From Leptotrichia buccalis C-1013-b (lineage in GTDB: Bacteria > Fusobacteriota > Fusobacteriia > Fusobacteriales > Leptotrichiaceae), in assembly GCF_000023905.1 (NCBI RefSeq), contig NC_013192.1, forward strand, positions 930,001 to 994,000: DNA of 64,000 nucleotides. The letters run 5' to 3'. Position numbers and translations under genes: made by a program. The notes under the pieces were generated by a model, which worked only from the letters and a program-made list of their open reading frames with translations, had not been told where the DNA came from and made no database searches. Positions 1 to 9,596 of the stretch are shown here, piece after piece (within the stretch, counting starts at the first letter, position 1; the number at the start of each line of letters is the position of its first letter).

Positions 1-2
1 AA

Positions 3-173
3 TATTGTAAAACACAGGCGGTCTGTGCTCCATCTATTTTAAAATGTACAAAATGTGGAGGTAATTTATCTCTTTTGGAAGGTAAAATTTGTAAATTTTG
101 TGGAAATGAACTGGATATGAAAGAACATGACTGGGTAATTACAGAATACTCTAGTATGCAGGAACAAAAGTAA
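3..173 (+). CDS. C-terminal end of a zinc-ribbon protein (partial)
   Basis: The reading frame is open at the left edge and stops at 171-173, giving about 56 residues. It holds two CxxC pairs, CTKC and CKFC, about 17 residues apart, the layout of a zinc ribbon, followed by a short tail (DWVITEYSSMQEQK). Most of the protein lies outside the window, so no function can be assigned. Such tails occur on many membrane-associated or regulatory bacterial proteins. A hairpin terminator follows about 40 bases after the stop. Confidence 0.6.
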   Translation, partial: YCKTQAVCAPSILKCTKCGGNLSLLEGKICKFCGNELDMKEHDWVITEYSSMQEQK

Positions 174-209
174 TTTTTAAAATATTCTTTATTGAGCTAT
201 GCTGATTAG

Positions 210-234
210 GACGATAGAAATATCGTCTTTTTTT
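210..234 (+). terminator. Rho-independent terminator of the zinc-ribbon gene
   Basis: A 7-bp perfect stem (GACGATA / TATCGTC) with a GAAA loop is followed by seven T residues. It lies about 40 bases after the stop of the partial gene. Confidence 0.75.
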
Positions 235-294
235 GTATGATAATAATTTTTTAGAATACTGTAAGCTGTAAAAGATATTATGAATAAAAGCATA

Positions 295-316
295 TAAAAA
301 GGGACATTATGTCCCT
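295..316 (-). terminator. Terminator of the lysC-hom operon
   Basis: The inverted repeat AGGGAC / GTCCCT around a 5-base loop reads, on the minus strand, into a T run (the A run at 295-300). It lies about 30 bases beyond the hom stop codon. Confidence 0.7.
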
Positions 317-344
317 AATCATATAAATAAATTATTCAAGACTA

Positions 345-1544
345 TTATTTCATAATTCTTAACACAAGTTTCTCTTTTGCATCTTTCAAAATTTCATTAA
401 TTTCATTTTTTGAAATATCATTCGCCAAGATAATATAATAATTTTCAATTTGATTTATTAATTCAAATGGCGAGCTTTCTATATCAAAATCATCAGAAAC
501 TCTTATGTAGTAAGAATCTTTTACTGTGTTTGAATCCACAATTTCAAATACTTTTGTAGAGTTAAAGAAGTAGTCTGATTCGATGTGGTTTCTTGTTACA
601 ATTTTTACGATGTCTGCCACTACAGCTGATGCAGTTGGATCCATTCCAGCACCTTTTCCGTAAAATAAAGTCTTATCTGTGTAAGAACCAGTTGTTTCGA
701 TTGCATTGTAAACACCATCCACTTTTGCTAGAATTTCGCTGTTTGGAATTAATACTGGTTCAACTGAAATTTGAGCTGACGTTTCTGACAACAGTTTTGA
801 GCTTGCAATTAATTTTATTGTGGAATTTAGCTGATTTGCTGAGAAAATATCGACTGTACTAATTTCTCTTATTCCATATAATTGCATATCTTTGAATTTT
901 ACAGAACCTCCATAGGCAAGTGAAGCTAGAATGTTGATTTTGTGTCCAGCATCAATTCCGTCCACATCAAATGTAGGATCAGCTTCCGCATATCCTTTTT
1001 CAGAGGCAATCTTTAATGCTTCGTCAAACGACAAGTTATCCTCTTTCATTTTTGTCAAAATATAGTTTGAAGTTCCGTTCATAATTCCACGAATTTCAGT
1101 AACTGTATTGGCAACTAAACTTTCCATTAAAGGTGTAACAATAGGGATTCCTCCTCCAACAGCAGCTTCAAATAGAAATGAAACTCCATTTTTTTTTGCA
1201 CGTTGGAATAATTCTACTCCGTATTTTGCAATTAAAGCCTTGTTTGCTGTAACAACACTTTTTTTAGCTTCAAAAGCTTCAATAATTATTTGTTTTGCAA
1301 TAGTTTCTCCACCGATTAGTTCTACAACAATCTTAATTTCAGGGTCATTTAATATTTTTTTATAATCGTTTATGAGGATTGATTTATCAAAATCGAAAGA
1401 AAATTCACGGTTGATATTCAAATCACAAGCATACTTTACTTTGATGTCGGCTCTTGATTTTTCAAAAATGCTTTCTTTTTCTTTTGTTAATACTTTAAGA
1501 ACTCCTTCTCCCACAGTTCCTAATCCAATAATTCCTATTTTCAT
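345..1544 (-). CDS. hom: Homoserine dehydrogenase
   Basis: Cytosolic enzyme that reduces aspartate semialdehyde to homoserine with NAD(P)H, the branch point to threonine and methionine. The N-terminal Rossmann motif GIIGLGTVGEGVLK is clear. The middle carries the family signature around GIMNGTSNYIL and the catalytic-domain stretch GYAEADPTFDVDGIDAGHK. At about 399 residues it is shorter than the usual 430, and the C-terminal ACT-like region is brief and diverged, so feedback inhibition by threonine may be weak (inference). I chose ATG at 1544: a TTG three codons upstream is only 2 bases from the AAAGGAC ribosome site, whereas the ATG is 10 bases away. It lies 40 bases downstream of lysC in one operon. 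Confidence 0.95.
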   Translation of the reverse strand: MKIGIIGLGTVGEGVLKVLTKEKESIFEKSRADIKVKYACDLNINREFSFDFDKSILINDYKKILNDPEIKIVVELIGGETIAKQIIIEAFEAKKSVVTANKALIAKYGVELFQRAKKNGVSFLFEAAVGGGIPIVTPLMESLVANTVTEIRGIMNGTSNYILTKMKEDNLSFDEALKIASEKGYAEADPTFDVDGIDAGHKINILASLAYGGSVKFKDMQLYGIREISTVDIFSANQLNSTIKLIASSKLLSETSAQISVEPVLIPNSEILAKVDGVYNAIETTGSYTDKTLFYGKGAGMDPTASAVVADIVKIVTRNHIESDYFFNSTKVFEIVDSNTVKDSYYIRVSDDFDIESSPFELINQIENYYIILANDISKNEINEILKDAKEKLVLRIMK

Positions 1545-1584
1545 ATTTATCAAAGTCCTTTCTTTTGTTTTTTTTTATAAAAAA

Positions 1585-2844
1585 TTAGTCAATTTCAATG
1601 AATCTTTTGTGAAGAGCATTTACAGCCTTATCTACATCTTCTTCACGAATAATGCACGAAACATTGATTTCTGAACAAGAAATCATATCAATATTTATAT
1701 TGTTTTCTGCAAGAGTGTCAAAAATTTCAGATGTTGTTTCATAATGGGTTTTTAATCCAATTCCAACAACAGAAACTTTCGCAATTTTTTCTTCGTAAGA
1801 AACTCCTTCAGCACCGATTTTTTCTTTTATTTGTTCTGAAATCGCAACAGCTTCTTTCAAATCATCACTTTTTACAGTAAATGAAATATTATTCAGTTCT
1901 TTATTAATACTTGAACTTTGTAAAATTATATCAGTATTAATTTTTGATTTCGCAAGTCTGGAAAATACTTTGGAAGCGATTCCCGGTCTGTCAGGCACTC
2001 CAAAAAGTGTAATTCTCCCTTCATTTTTTGAAGATGTGATACCTACGATTTTAACTTTTTCCATAGCGTCTCCTTTTGTGTTGATATTTTGGCTTTCAAT
2101 TTCATCAATAGTTTTCTTATTTTCAACGATTGTTCCTGTAGAATCGTCAAATGATGAACGTAAATGTATTTTTATGCCATATTTTGCGGCAATTTCAACT
2201 GATCTTGGATGTAAAACTTTTGCTCCTGATGCAGCTAATTCAAGCATTTCCTGATACGAGATTGTTTTTATTTTTTTGGCTTCTTTGACAACTCTCGGAT
2301 CAGCTGTATAAACTCCGTCAACATCAGTATAAATTTCAACTTCATCGGCGTTAAGAGCCGCTCCTAATGCAACAGCAGTCGTATCTGAACCACCACGTCC
2401 AAGTGTAGTAATTTCATTATTTTTAGTAATTCCTTGAAATCCAGCAAATACTACCACATTTCCTTCATTTAATTTTTCCTGTATAAGTTCTGTATCAATG
2501 TCAATAATTTTAGCTTTTGTATGTGCAGATGTTGTTTTGAAGTTTACTTGAAAAGCATTTAATGAAACTGCCTTTTCTCCTAACTCAGAAACAGCAATTG
2601 CAAGAGATGCAATAGAAATCTGCTCGCCTGAAGTCAAAAGCATATCAAATTCACGTTTATTTGGTGTATCAGATAATTCATATGCTCTTTTTATTAAAGC
2701 ATCCGTTCTCCCTGCTGGTGCAGAAACAACAACAATCACATCGTGTCCAGCTTTTTTATACTTAACAACCCGTTTAGCCACTTCTTTTACACGTTCAGCA
2801 TTGGCAACAGAAGTTCCGCCGTATTTTTGTATAATTAAAGCCAT
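1585..2844 (-). CDS. lysC: Aspartate kinase
   Basis: Phosphorylates aspartate, the first step to lysine, threonine and methionine. The N-terminus IIQKYGGTSVANAERV is the family signature, followed by the kinase core (GFQGITKNNEITTLGRGGSDTTAVALGAAL). The last 150 residues form two ACT domains (VGITSSKNEGRITLFGVPDRPG and VSVVGIGLKTHYETTSEIF), the usual feedback-inhibition module. The length of 419 residues is typical of monofunctional class I/II enzymes. A strong AGGAGGT site sits 5 bases before the ATG. It is the first gene of an operon with hom; thrC lies apart at 28-29.5 kb. Confidence 0.96.
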   Translation of the reverse strand: MALIIQKYGGTSVANAERVKEVAKRVVKYKKAGHDVIVVVSAPAGRTDALIKRAYELSDTPNKREFDMLLTSGEQISIASLAIAVSELGEKAVSLNAFQVNFKTTSAHTKAKIIDIDTELIQEKLNEGNVVVFAGFQGITKNNEITTLGRGGSDTTAVALGAALNADEVEIYTDVDGVYTADPRVVKEAKKIKTISYQEMLELAASGAKVLHPRSVEIAAKYGIKIHLRSSFDDSTGTIVENKKTIDEIESQNINTKGDAMEKVKIVGITSSKNEGRITLFGVPDRPGIASKVFSRLAKSKINTDIILQSSSINKELNNISFTVKSDDLKEAVAISEQIKEKIGAEGVSYEEKIAKVSVVGIGLKTHYETTSEIFDTLAENNINIDMISCSEINVSCIIREEDVDKAVNALHKRFIEID

Positions 2845-2882
2845 ATTACCTCCTATTTTTTATAATTCATTTTAACAAGCAA

Positions 2883-2911
2883 AGAATATCATATTCTAAG
2901 TAAAAAATCAA
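2883..2911 (-). promoter_or_regulatory. Probable lysC-hom promoter
   Basis: On the minus strand, TTGATT (-35) and TATTCT (-10) are separated by 17 bases, about 40 bases before the lysC ATG. The -10 lies inside a small palindrome, GAATAT-C-ATATTC. Confidence 0.45.
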
Positions 2912-3083
2912 GGCAATTTCGCATATTTATTAAATGTTAAAACTTTATTTTTTAAGTTGGGATAATATAAAAAATATATAATATAGATTTAAAATTTTAA
3001 ATAATTTAATATATTCAAAAAAAATTCAAAGATTTATATGTATATTTTTGGAGATATTTAAATTCAATATAAGTAAAAATAAA

Positions 3084-3112
3084 TTGAAAAAAACACAAAA
3101 TTGTGATAGTAT
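3084..3112 (+). promoter_or_regulatory. Promoter of the 3207 gene
   Basis: TTGAAA and TAGTAT are separated by 17 bases, predicting a start near 3119 and a leader of about 88 bases. Confidence 0.55.
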
Positions 3113-3206
3113 AACAAGAAGAAATATGTTTTAGATTATATAATGAATAATTTGTTAAATTAAAATTAAAATATTTTTATTTACTTTAATTATTGGGAGG
3201 ATAGTT

Positions 3207-3854
3207 ATGCAAAAAAGAAAAAAATTAATAGTTGTCGGTTCTGCTCTTGCAATAGGAATTCCATTACTTGCAATAGGTACAAAGTCGATATTAAAAAAAG
3301 TTAAAAGTGATTACTATAAAAATCAGAAAGAGCAAATTGAAACTGAAAAACTTAAGGAAAAAGAGGAGGAAGCAGCAAGGCTGGCAGAGGAAAAAGCTAA
3401 ACAGGAACAGCAGATTAATGAAAATAAATCAGATATAAGTAAATTAATAATTCAGAAAAAACCGGAAAAAATCCAGAAAGTTGAAGAACAAAAACTTAAG
3501 CCATCAATTGTAAAAGAAAAACCAGAAAAAGTAAAAATAGTTGATGCAACACAAGCTCATGAGCCAGTTCCAGCAGCACCTGTAGTTATTGTAAAACGAG
3601 AATTGACAAAGGAGGAGATTAAACGGGCTAAAAAAGCTCTAAAAGAAGCAAGAGCCAGTTATTTTAGCGGAAATAAAGGTCCTGCACTTGCAAAAAGCTC
3701 GACAAAGAATAAAGATAAAATTGTAATTAGAACTGACAGTAAAGGAAATATAGAAGTAGCCTCAAATCATACTGTTAAAAATAAAAATGATAAAGCTGAA
3801 AAAATCATACAGGAAATAAAAGAAAGTTACTATAAAGGTAAAAATAAAAAATAA
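3207..3854 (+). CDS. Membrane-anchored Lys/Glu-rich coiled-coil protein, unknown function
   Basis: A 215-residue protein not recognised as a named family. Residues 7-26 form a hydrophobic N-terminal helix (an uncleaved anchor or signal). Residues 35-70 are a highly charged K/E run typical of a coiled coil, then comes a Pro/Val-rich linker (HEPVPAAPVVIVKRE). A short motif occurs twice near the C-terminus: KKALKEARASYFSGNK at about 140 and IIQEIKESYYKGKNKK at the end. A good GGGAGG site precedes the ATG, and it has its own promoter and terminator. The build resembles periplasm-spanning TonB/TolA-like linkers, but no domain supports that assignment. Confidence 0.7.
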   Translation: MQKRKKLIVVGSALAIGIPLLAIGTKSILKKVKSDYYKNQKEQIETEKLKEKEEEAARLAEEKAKQEQQINENKSDISKLIIQKKPEKIQKVEEQKLKPSIVKEKPEKVKIVDATQAHEPVPAAPVVIVKRELTKEEIKRAKKALKEARASYFSGNKGPALAKSSTKNKDKIVIRTDSKGNIEVASNHTVKNKNDKAEKIIQEIKESYYKGKNKK

Positions 3855-3862
3855 AAATGTTT

Positions 3863-3890
3863 AAAATAGCTCATTTTTGAGCTATTTTTT
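3863..3890 (+). terminator. Terminator of the 3207 gene
   Basis: An 11-bp perfect stem (AAAATAGCTCA / TGAGCTATTTT) with a short T loop, ending in a T run. It lies 8 bases after the stop codon. Confidence 0.85.
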
Positions 3891-3917
3891 GGATTAAAAA
3901 AAAATTTAAAAAAAAAC

Positions 3918-3946
3918 TTGCAAAAAATTTGAAAATGTATTATTAT
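3918..3946 (+). promoter_or_regulatory. groESL promoter
   Basis: TTGCAA and TATTAT are separated by 17 bases and lie directly upstream of the CIRCE operator, so the transcript starts at or inside the operator. Confidence 0.75.
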
Positions 3947-3950
3947 ATTA

Positions 3951-3977
3951 CTAGCACTTAAGCTAACAGAGTGCTAA
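3951..3977 (+). promoter_or_regulatory. CIRCE operator (HrcA binding site)
   Basis: CTAGCACTT, 9 bases, then GAGTGCTAA: the TTAGCACTC-N9-GAGTGCTAA inverted repeat with three left-arm mismatches (one at each end of the 9-mer is C for T and T for C). The N9 spacing is exact. It lies between the -10 and the groES ribosome site, where the HrcA repressor blocks heat-shock genes in many bacteria. Confidence 0.9.
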
Positions 3978-4009
3978 AAATATAAAAATAAAAATATTTA
4001 GGAGGAAAA

Positions 4010-4273
4010 ATGATAATTAAACCACTAGGAAAAAGAATTTTAATAAAACAAACTCAACAGGAAGAAGTTACAAAAAGCGGAATTGTACTTCCAGGTACAG
4101 CTTCTAAAGAAAAACCAATAATCGGAGAAGTTTTGGCAGTAGGAAGAAAAATAGAAGAAGTTAAAGTAGGAGATAAGGTTATCTTTGAAAAATATTCTGG
4201 AACAGAAGTTAAGGATGGGGAAGAAACTTATTTAATTTTGGAAAAAGATAATGTTTTAGCAATTGTTGAATAA
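4010..4273 (+). CDS. groS: Co-chaperonin GroES (Hsp10)
   Basis: An 87-residue lid of the GroEL folding chamber. It has the Cpn10 start [12 protein letters not shown], the mobile loop around [19 protein letters not shown] and the end motif [13 protein letters not shown]. It is slightly shorter than the usual 94-97 residues. AGGAGG lies 5 bases before the ATG. It is the first gene of the operon, under the promoter and CIRCE site just upstream. Confidence 0.97.
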   Translation: MIIKPLGKRILIKQTQQEEVTKSGIVLPGTASKEKPIIGEVLAVGRKIEEVKVGDKVIFEKYSGTEVKDGEETYLILEKDNVLAIVE

Positions 4274-4343
4274 TAAGAAATTTTATTAGATGCATTAAAA
4301 AATAAGATAAACATTGCAAAACAATCGATTTTAATTTCTTATT
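4272..4343 (+). other. 11-bp inverted repeat between groES and groEL
   Basis: AATAAGAAATT at 4272-4282 is repeated as AATTTCTTATT at 4333-4343 with a 50-base loop. The first arm overlaps the groES stop. It lacks a T run, so it is not a clear terminator; an mRNA-processing or stability stem in the groES-groEL spacer is possible. Confidence 0.35.
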
Positions 4344-4419
4344 AAAATAAAAAAGTTATATTATTAAATTATGAAAGAATTTCGTAATAAAAAAATTTAC
4401 AAAATTTAGAAGGAGATGA

Positions 4420-6048
<1,629 letters not shown>

Positions 6049-6113
6049 TAATTTAGGCATTTTCTAAAATAAAAATATTTCAAAACGGTAAAAGAAATAA
6101 ATATAAATTAAAT

Positions 6114-6145
6114 AGAGGTAGCAATTTTAAACTACCTCTTTTCTA
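6114..6145. terminator. Terminator between convergent groEL and mvaA
   Basis: An 8-bp stem AGAGGTAG / CTACCTCT with a 10-base loop, followed on the plus strand by TTTCTATTTTT. It lies between two convergent genes and may serve both. Confidence 0.7.
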
Positions 6146-6159
6146 TTTTTCTTGTATTT

Positions 6160-7452
6160 TTATCTCGTACTTTTTATTTCTTCCAAAATTTTCTTCACAT
6201 TTTCTAAATTAATACTTTTCCCACTTTCCAAAAGCCTTTCTACGATAATATCGATTTCTTTGCCTTTCGCACCAGCAAACAATGCCAACGAACGAGCTTG
6301 CAATTTCATATGTCCATGCTGTATTCCAGTTGTAACAAGCGCTTTTACTGCGGCAAAGTTTTGGGCGAGTCCTACTGATGTAATAATGCTTGCCAGTGTC
6401 CTTGCATCAGGATTTCCTAAAATATTAAATGCAGCTTTTACACTTGGATTTAGCCCTATTGAGCCACCTACACTTGCAATTGGCATTGGAAGGATAAGTT
6501 CTCCTTTTAATTTATTTGTGCTTTCATCAAAAGTCCAAGTTGTAAGACCTTCGTATTTGCCATTTTTCACAGCAAAGGCATTTCCCCCAGCTTCGATTGC
6601 GCGCCAATCGTTTCCAGTAGCGATTACCACAGCGTCAATTCCATTAAAAATTCCTTTATTATGAGTTGTGGCACGATAAATATCAAGTTTTGAAAATTTG
6701 CTTGCAAGTTCAATTTTTTTGGCAGTTTCAATAGATGTTTCCATTGAGCTGCTAAGAAGTTTTACATTTACTTCACATTCGGCTTTTACAAGAGATTCAG
6801 TTGCATAATTTGATAAAATTGCCATAAGACTTTTTCCGTTTGTAATATTTTCAAGCGGTATTTTTATTGCCTCAAGCATTGTATTCAAAATATTTGCTCC
6901 CATAGCCTCTTTCACATCGGCAATCAGATAAACAATCAAAAATTCATCAATATTTTTCACTTCAATATTAATTGCGCCGCCGCCACGTGCCACAATTGAA
7001 GGATGAGCATCATTTGCAATTTTTAAAATCTCGTTTTTATTTTCCAAAATCATTGAAATAGCATTTTCAAAGTCCAAAATATCATACAATGCAACTTGTC
7101 CAATCATTTTCCTGTCCAAAATCTCTGTTGTAAAGCCGCCAGATTTTCCAATAATCTTAGCCGCATAACTGCATCCTGCCACAACAGACGGCTCTTCCGT
7201 AACCATTGGCACAGCATAGTCTTTCCCGTCAATAACAAAGTTTGGAGCAATGCTAAATGGCAAGGCAAATGTTCCAATTCCATTTTCAGCCATTTGATTT
7301 GCAGTTTCTAGTGGCAAGTTTTCATTTTTTTTCAGAATTTGTTCAAATTCATCGGTTAAAAAGCCATTAGCTTTTAACATTTGTATTCTTTCAAGCCGTT
7401 CTTTTTTTTGAAATCCAAGCCAGTTTAATTTTTTTTGATTTTCTTTTTTCAT
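6160..7452 (-). CDS. mvaA: Hydroxymethylglutaryl-CoA reductase, class II type
   Basis: Interconverts HMG-CoA and mevalonate using NAD(P)H, the committing step of the bacterial mevalonate route to isoprenoids. The substrate segment with the catalytic Glu (VPMVTEEPSVVAGC, residues 81-94) is present, together with the lysine region THNKGIFNGID, the nucleotide-binding GGSIGLNPSV area and the late catalytic His in IQHGHMKLQ. The 430 residues match bacterial class II enzymes. AAAGGA precedes the ATG. It lies downstream of mvaS and an acetyltransferase on the same strand, but about 100 bases with a hairpin separate it from the latter. Confidence 0.95.
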   Translation of the reverse strand: MKKENQKKLNWLGFQKKERLERIQMLKANGFLTDEFEQILKKNENLPLETANQMAENGIGTFALPFSIAPNFVIDGKDYAVPMVTEEPSVVAGCSYAAKIIGKSGGFTTEILDRKMIGQVALYDILDFENAISMILENKNEILKIANDAHPSIVARGGGAINIEVKNIDEFLIVYLIADVKEAMGANILNTMLEAIKIPLENITNGKSLMAILSNYATESLVKAECEVNVKLLSSSMETSIETAKKIELASKFSKLDIYRATTHNKGIFNGIDAVVIATGNDWRAIEAGGNAFAVKNGKYEGLTTWTFDESTNKLKGELILPMPIASVGGSIGLNPSVKAAFNILGNPDARTLASIITSVGLAQNFAAVKALVTTGIQHGHMKLQARSLALFAGAKGKEIDIIVERLLESGKSINLENVKKILEEIKSTR

Positions 7453-7491
7453 ATCTAAAATTAGTTCCTTTCATTTTTCATTTATAATAAA

Positions 7492-7532
7492 ACTCAAGCA
7501 TTTGAAAAAATGATAAATTCTAATACTTGAGT
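7492..7532 (-). terminator. Hairpin between the acetyltransferase gene and mvaA
   Basis: ACTCAAG at 7492-7498 pairs with CTTGAGT at 7526-7532, with partial extension inward. On the minus strand it is followed by TTTTATTATAAA. It could end the mvaS-acetyltransferase message or attenuate read-through into mvaA. Confidence 0.45.
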
Positions 7533-7549
7533 AAAAATATAGTTTTAAA

Positions 7550-8140
7550 TTAAGGTTTGTAGACAGTTTTATCGTTTTCTGTTATTTTTCTAATAATTTT
7601 GCACGGCACTCCTGCTGCAATTACATTATCTGGAATATCTTTTGTAACAACGCTTCCAGAGCCAATAATAGTGTTGTTTCCGATTGTAACTCCTTGATTA
7701 ATGTGAACTCCCGCACCAATCCAGACATTATTGCCGATTTTCACGGGCTTGGCATAGCATCCCCCGTTTATTCTTTCTTCTGCATCAATGCTGTGATTGG
7801 AAGTGTAAATTCCCACTCTTGGGCCAAAAAGAACGTTATTTCCAATTTCAATTCCGCCACCGTCGAGCATTACACAGTCAAAATTTGCATAAAAGTTATT
7901 TCCTATTGAAATATTAAATCCAAATTCACATCGGAATGTTGGCTCAAAATGCACATTTTTTCCAATTGATTTCAAAAGTTCCTTTAAAATTGCTTCACGC
8001 TCTTCTGATTGCTTTCCAAAACTTTCGTTATATTTATTTGTTAAAAAAACGGTATTTTCTCTAGCCTTTATGAGCTCTGGAGTTAAATCATTGTAGACTT
8101 TTCCTGATAAAATAAATTGTCTTTGTTCTTCTAAGTTCAT
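7550..8140 (-). CDS. Sugar O-acetyltransferase (maltose/galactoside acetyltransferase family)
   Basis: A 196-residue left-handed beta-helix enzyme that transfers acetyl from acetyl-CoA to a sugar hydroxyl. The N-terminal Maa/LacA domain (FILSGKVYNDLTPELIKARE) is followed by hexapeptide repeats (IGNNFYANF, IGNNVLFGPRVGIYTSNHS, IGNNVWIGAGVHINQGVTIG). SNHS contains the catalytic histidine of the family. The end GVPCKIIRKI is typical. The real substrate is unknown. A good AAAGGA site precedes the ATG. It is wedged 27 bases after mvaS in what looks like one operon, an unexpected partner for mevalonate genes. Confidence 0.9.
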   Translation of the reverse strand: MNLEEQRQFILSGKVYNDLTPELIKARENTVFLTNKYNESFGKQSEEREAILKELLKSIGKNVHFEPTFRCEFGFNISIGNNFYANFDCVMLDGGGIEIGNNVLFGPRVGIYTSNHSIDAEERINGGCYAKPVKIGNNVWIGAGVHINQGVTIGNNTIIGSGSVVTKDIPDNVIAAGVPCKIIRKITENDKTVYKP

Positions 8141-8167
8141 AGCTGTTCAATCCTTTCCAATTATAAT

Positions 8168-9379
8168 TTATTTTATTTTTTTATAAATCCTTTTATGGTT
8201 TTCCACTTTTTCCAATACAAACGCATTGTCACTTTCCTGAATAAATCTGTTATTTGAAAAATCACAATTTCCTTCTTCATTTAAAATTATTTTTTCAAAA
8301 AACATATCTTCATATTCCTTTATTGATAATTGTTTTCTATTATCAAAATCATTTAATCTATCATTTCTTAGATGACTTTTAAAGCCATCTGCAAGAGTTA
8401 GATTAAAAAATTCACAAACAGCGCCACTTCCGTAACTATACATTCCGATCTTGTCGCCAGCTTTCAGGTTATCACAGTTTTCAAGTAGTGACAGCAAACT
8501 TAAATAAAGGGAGCCAGTGTAAATATTTCCAACTCTTTTTCCATAAATTATTGAAGCATGAAATTTTTCTAAAAATTTATTTTTTTCTTCTTTTTCCACT
8601 TTTTTTGCAAAAATTGAATTAATTGCCTTTAATCCAAGTTTCGGAAATGGAAGATGAAAACAGAAAGCATCAAAATCAGATAAATCCTGATTATATCTTT
8701 TTGTATATTCCTCAAATGTTGTTGTAAGACAGTCAAGGTACTGCTTTGTTGAAAAATGTCCATCTACTATTGGGAAATCTGAGTAGTTCGGACGCCAGAA
8801 GTCCATAATGTCACGTGTCTGGCATATACTTTCATCGTTTATTACAGCGATTCTTGGCTCTTTTTTTATTAACATTGCGATACTTCCTGCACCTTGAGTG
8901 GATTCACCAGGAGTGTTAATTCCATATTTTGCAATGTCAGAAGCAATTACTAGAACAGAAGCGTTTTCATTTTGCTCAATATAATTTTTTGCAAAGTTAA
9001 GAGCGGCAGTAGCTCCGTAGCAGGCTTCTTTAATTTCGATACATCTTGCAAAAGGCTGAATTTCTAAAAGGTTATGGATAAAAACGGCAGATGCTTTACT
9101 CTGATCAATTCCTGATTCTGTTCCTACAATAACCATTTCAATATTTTTTTTATCTTCTTCGTCCAAAATCTGTTCAGCGGCACTAGCTCCAAGTGCTACA
9201 ATATCTTCTGTAACAGGTGCAATACTCATTTCACTTTGCATAAGCCCTTTCACAAATTTATTCGCATTTTCATTTCGTCCTATTGCCAAATCCCGTATAT
9301 CTAAAAAATATTTTGGCATAGCAAAGCCAATTTTATCTATTCCAATTTTAATTTTTTCTCCTATTTCTTTTATTTTCAT
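8168..9379 (-). CDS. mvaS: Hydroxymethylglutaryl-CoA synthase
   Basis: Condenses acetyl-CoA with acetoacetyl-CoA to HMG-CoA, feeding the reductase encoded two genes downstream. The family catalytic residues are all visible: Glu88 in IVGTESGIDQSK, Cys120 in EACYGATAAL, and His242 in FCFHLPFPKLG. The start IGIDKIGFAMPKYFLD is characteristic, and 403 residues is slightly longer than the common 385-390. AAAGGATGA lies before the ATG. It is the first gene of a minus-strand cluster, divergent from the secreted protein at 9597. Confidence 0.95.
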   Translation of the reverse strand: MKIKEIGEKIKIGIDKIGFAMPKYFLDIRDLAIGRNENANKFVKGLMQSEMSIAPVTEDIVALGASAAEQILDEEDKKNIEMVIVGTESGIDQSKASAVFIHNLLEIQPFARCIEIKEACYGATAALNFAKNYIEQNENASVLVIASDIAKYGINTPGESTQGAGSIAMLIKKEPRIAVINDESICQTRDIMDFWRPNYSDFPIVDGHFSTKQYLDCLTTTFEEYTKRYNQDLSDFDAFCFHLPFPKLGLKAINSIFAKKVEKEEKNKFLEKFHASIIYGKRVGNIYTGSLYLSLLSLLENCDNLKAGDKIGMYSYGSGAVCEFFNLTLADGFKSHLRNDRLNDFDNRKQLSIKEYEDMFFEKIILNEEGNCDFSNNRFIQESDNAFVLEKVENHKRIYKKIK

Positions 9380-9505
9380 AAAATTTCATCCTTTCTTTAT
9401 ATTTTTTTGAAAGTTTCTTAAATTATATAAAATTTTTTGATATAACTAAACATATTTTACTATAAAAAAAATGAAATATCAATAATACAAACTTTTATTT
9501 TTTTC

Positions 9506-9534
9506 TTGAAGTTTTTTGCATATACTGATATAAT
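9506..9534 (+). promoter_or_regulatory. Promoter of the 9597 gene
   Basis: TTGAAG, 17 bases, then a perfect TATAAT. Confidence 0.75.
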
Positions 9535-9542
9535 AAATTTGA

Positions 9543-9562
9543 AACTTTATTGAAATAAAGTT
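9543..9562 (+). promoter_or_regulatory. Perfect 8-bp inverted repeat at the transcript start
   Basis: AACTTTAT-TGAA-ATAAAGTT begins about 9 bases after the -10, so it falls at the 5' end of the mRNA. It could be an operator or a 5' stabilising stem. Confidence 0.4.
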
Positions 9563-9596
9563 AATATTAAAAAAATTATAAATTTGGAGAGGTAAA

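Larger units (their letters stand above)
2845..3206. other. Divergent intergenic region between lysC and the 3207 gene
   Basis: About 360 bases of very AT-rich DNA containing the two outward promoters listed separately. I looked for a lysine riboswitch or T-box leader upstream of lysC and saw neither; the predicted lysC leader is only about 30 bases. Confidence 0.5.

Noticed and set aside
2845-3060. Possible lysine riboswitch or T-box leader before lysC
   Set aside because: No conserved loops seen and the predicted leader is only about 30 bases.
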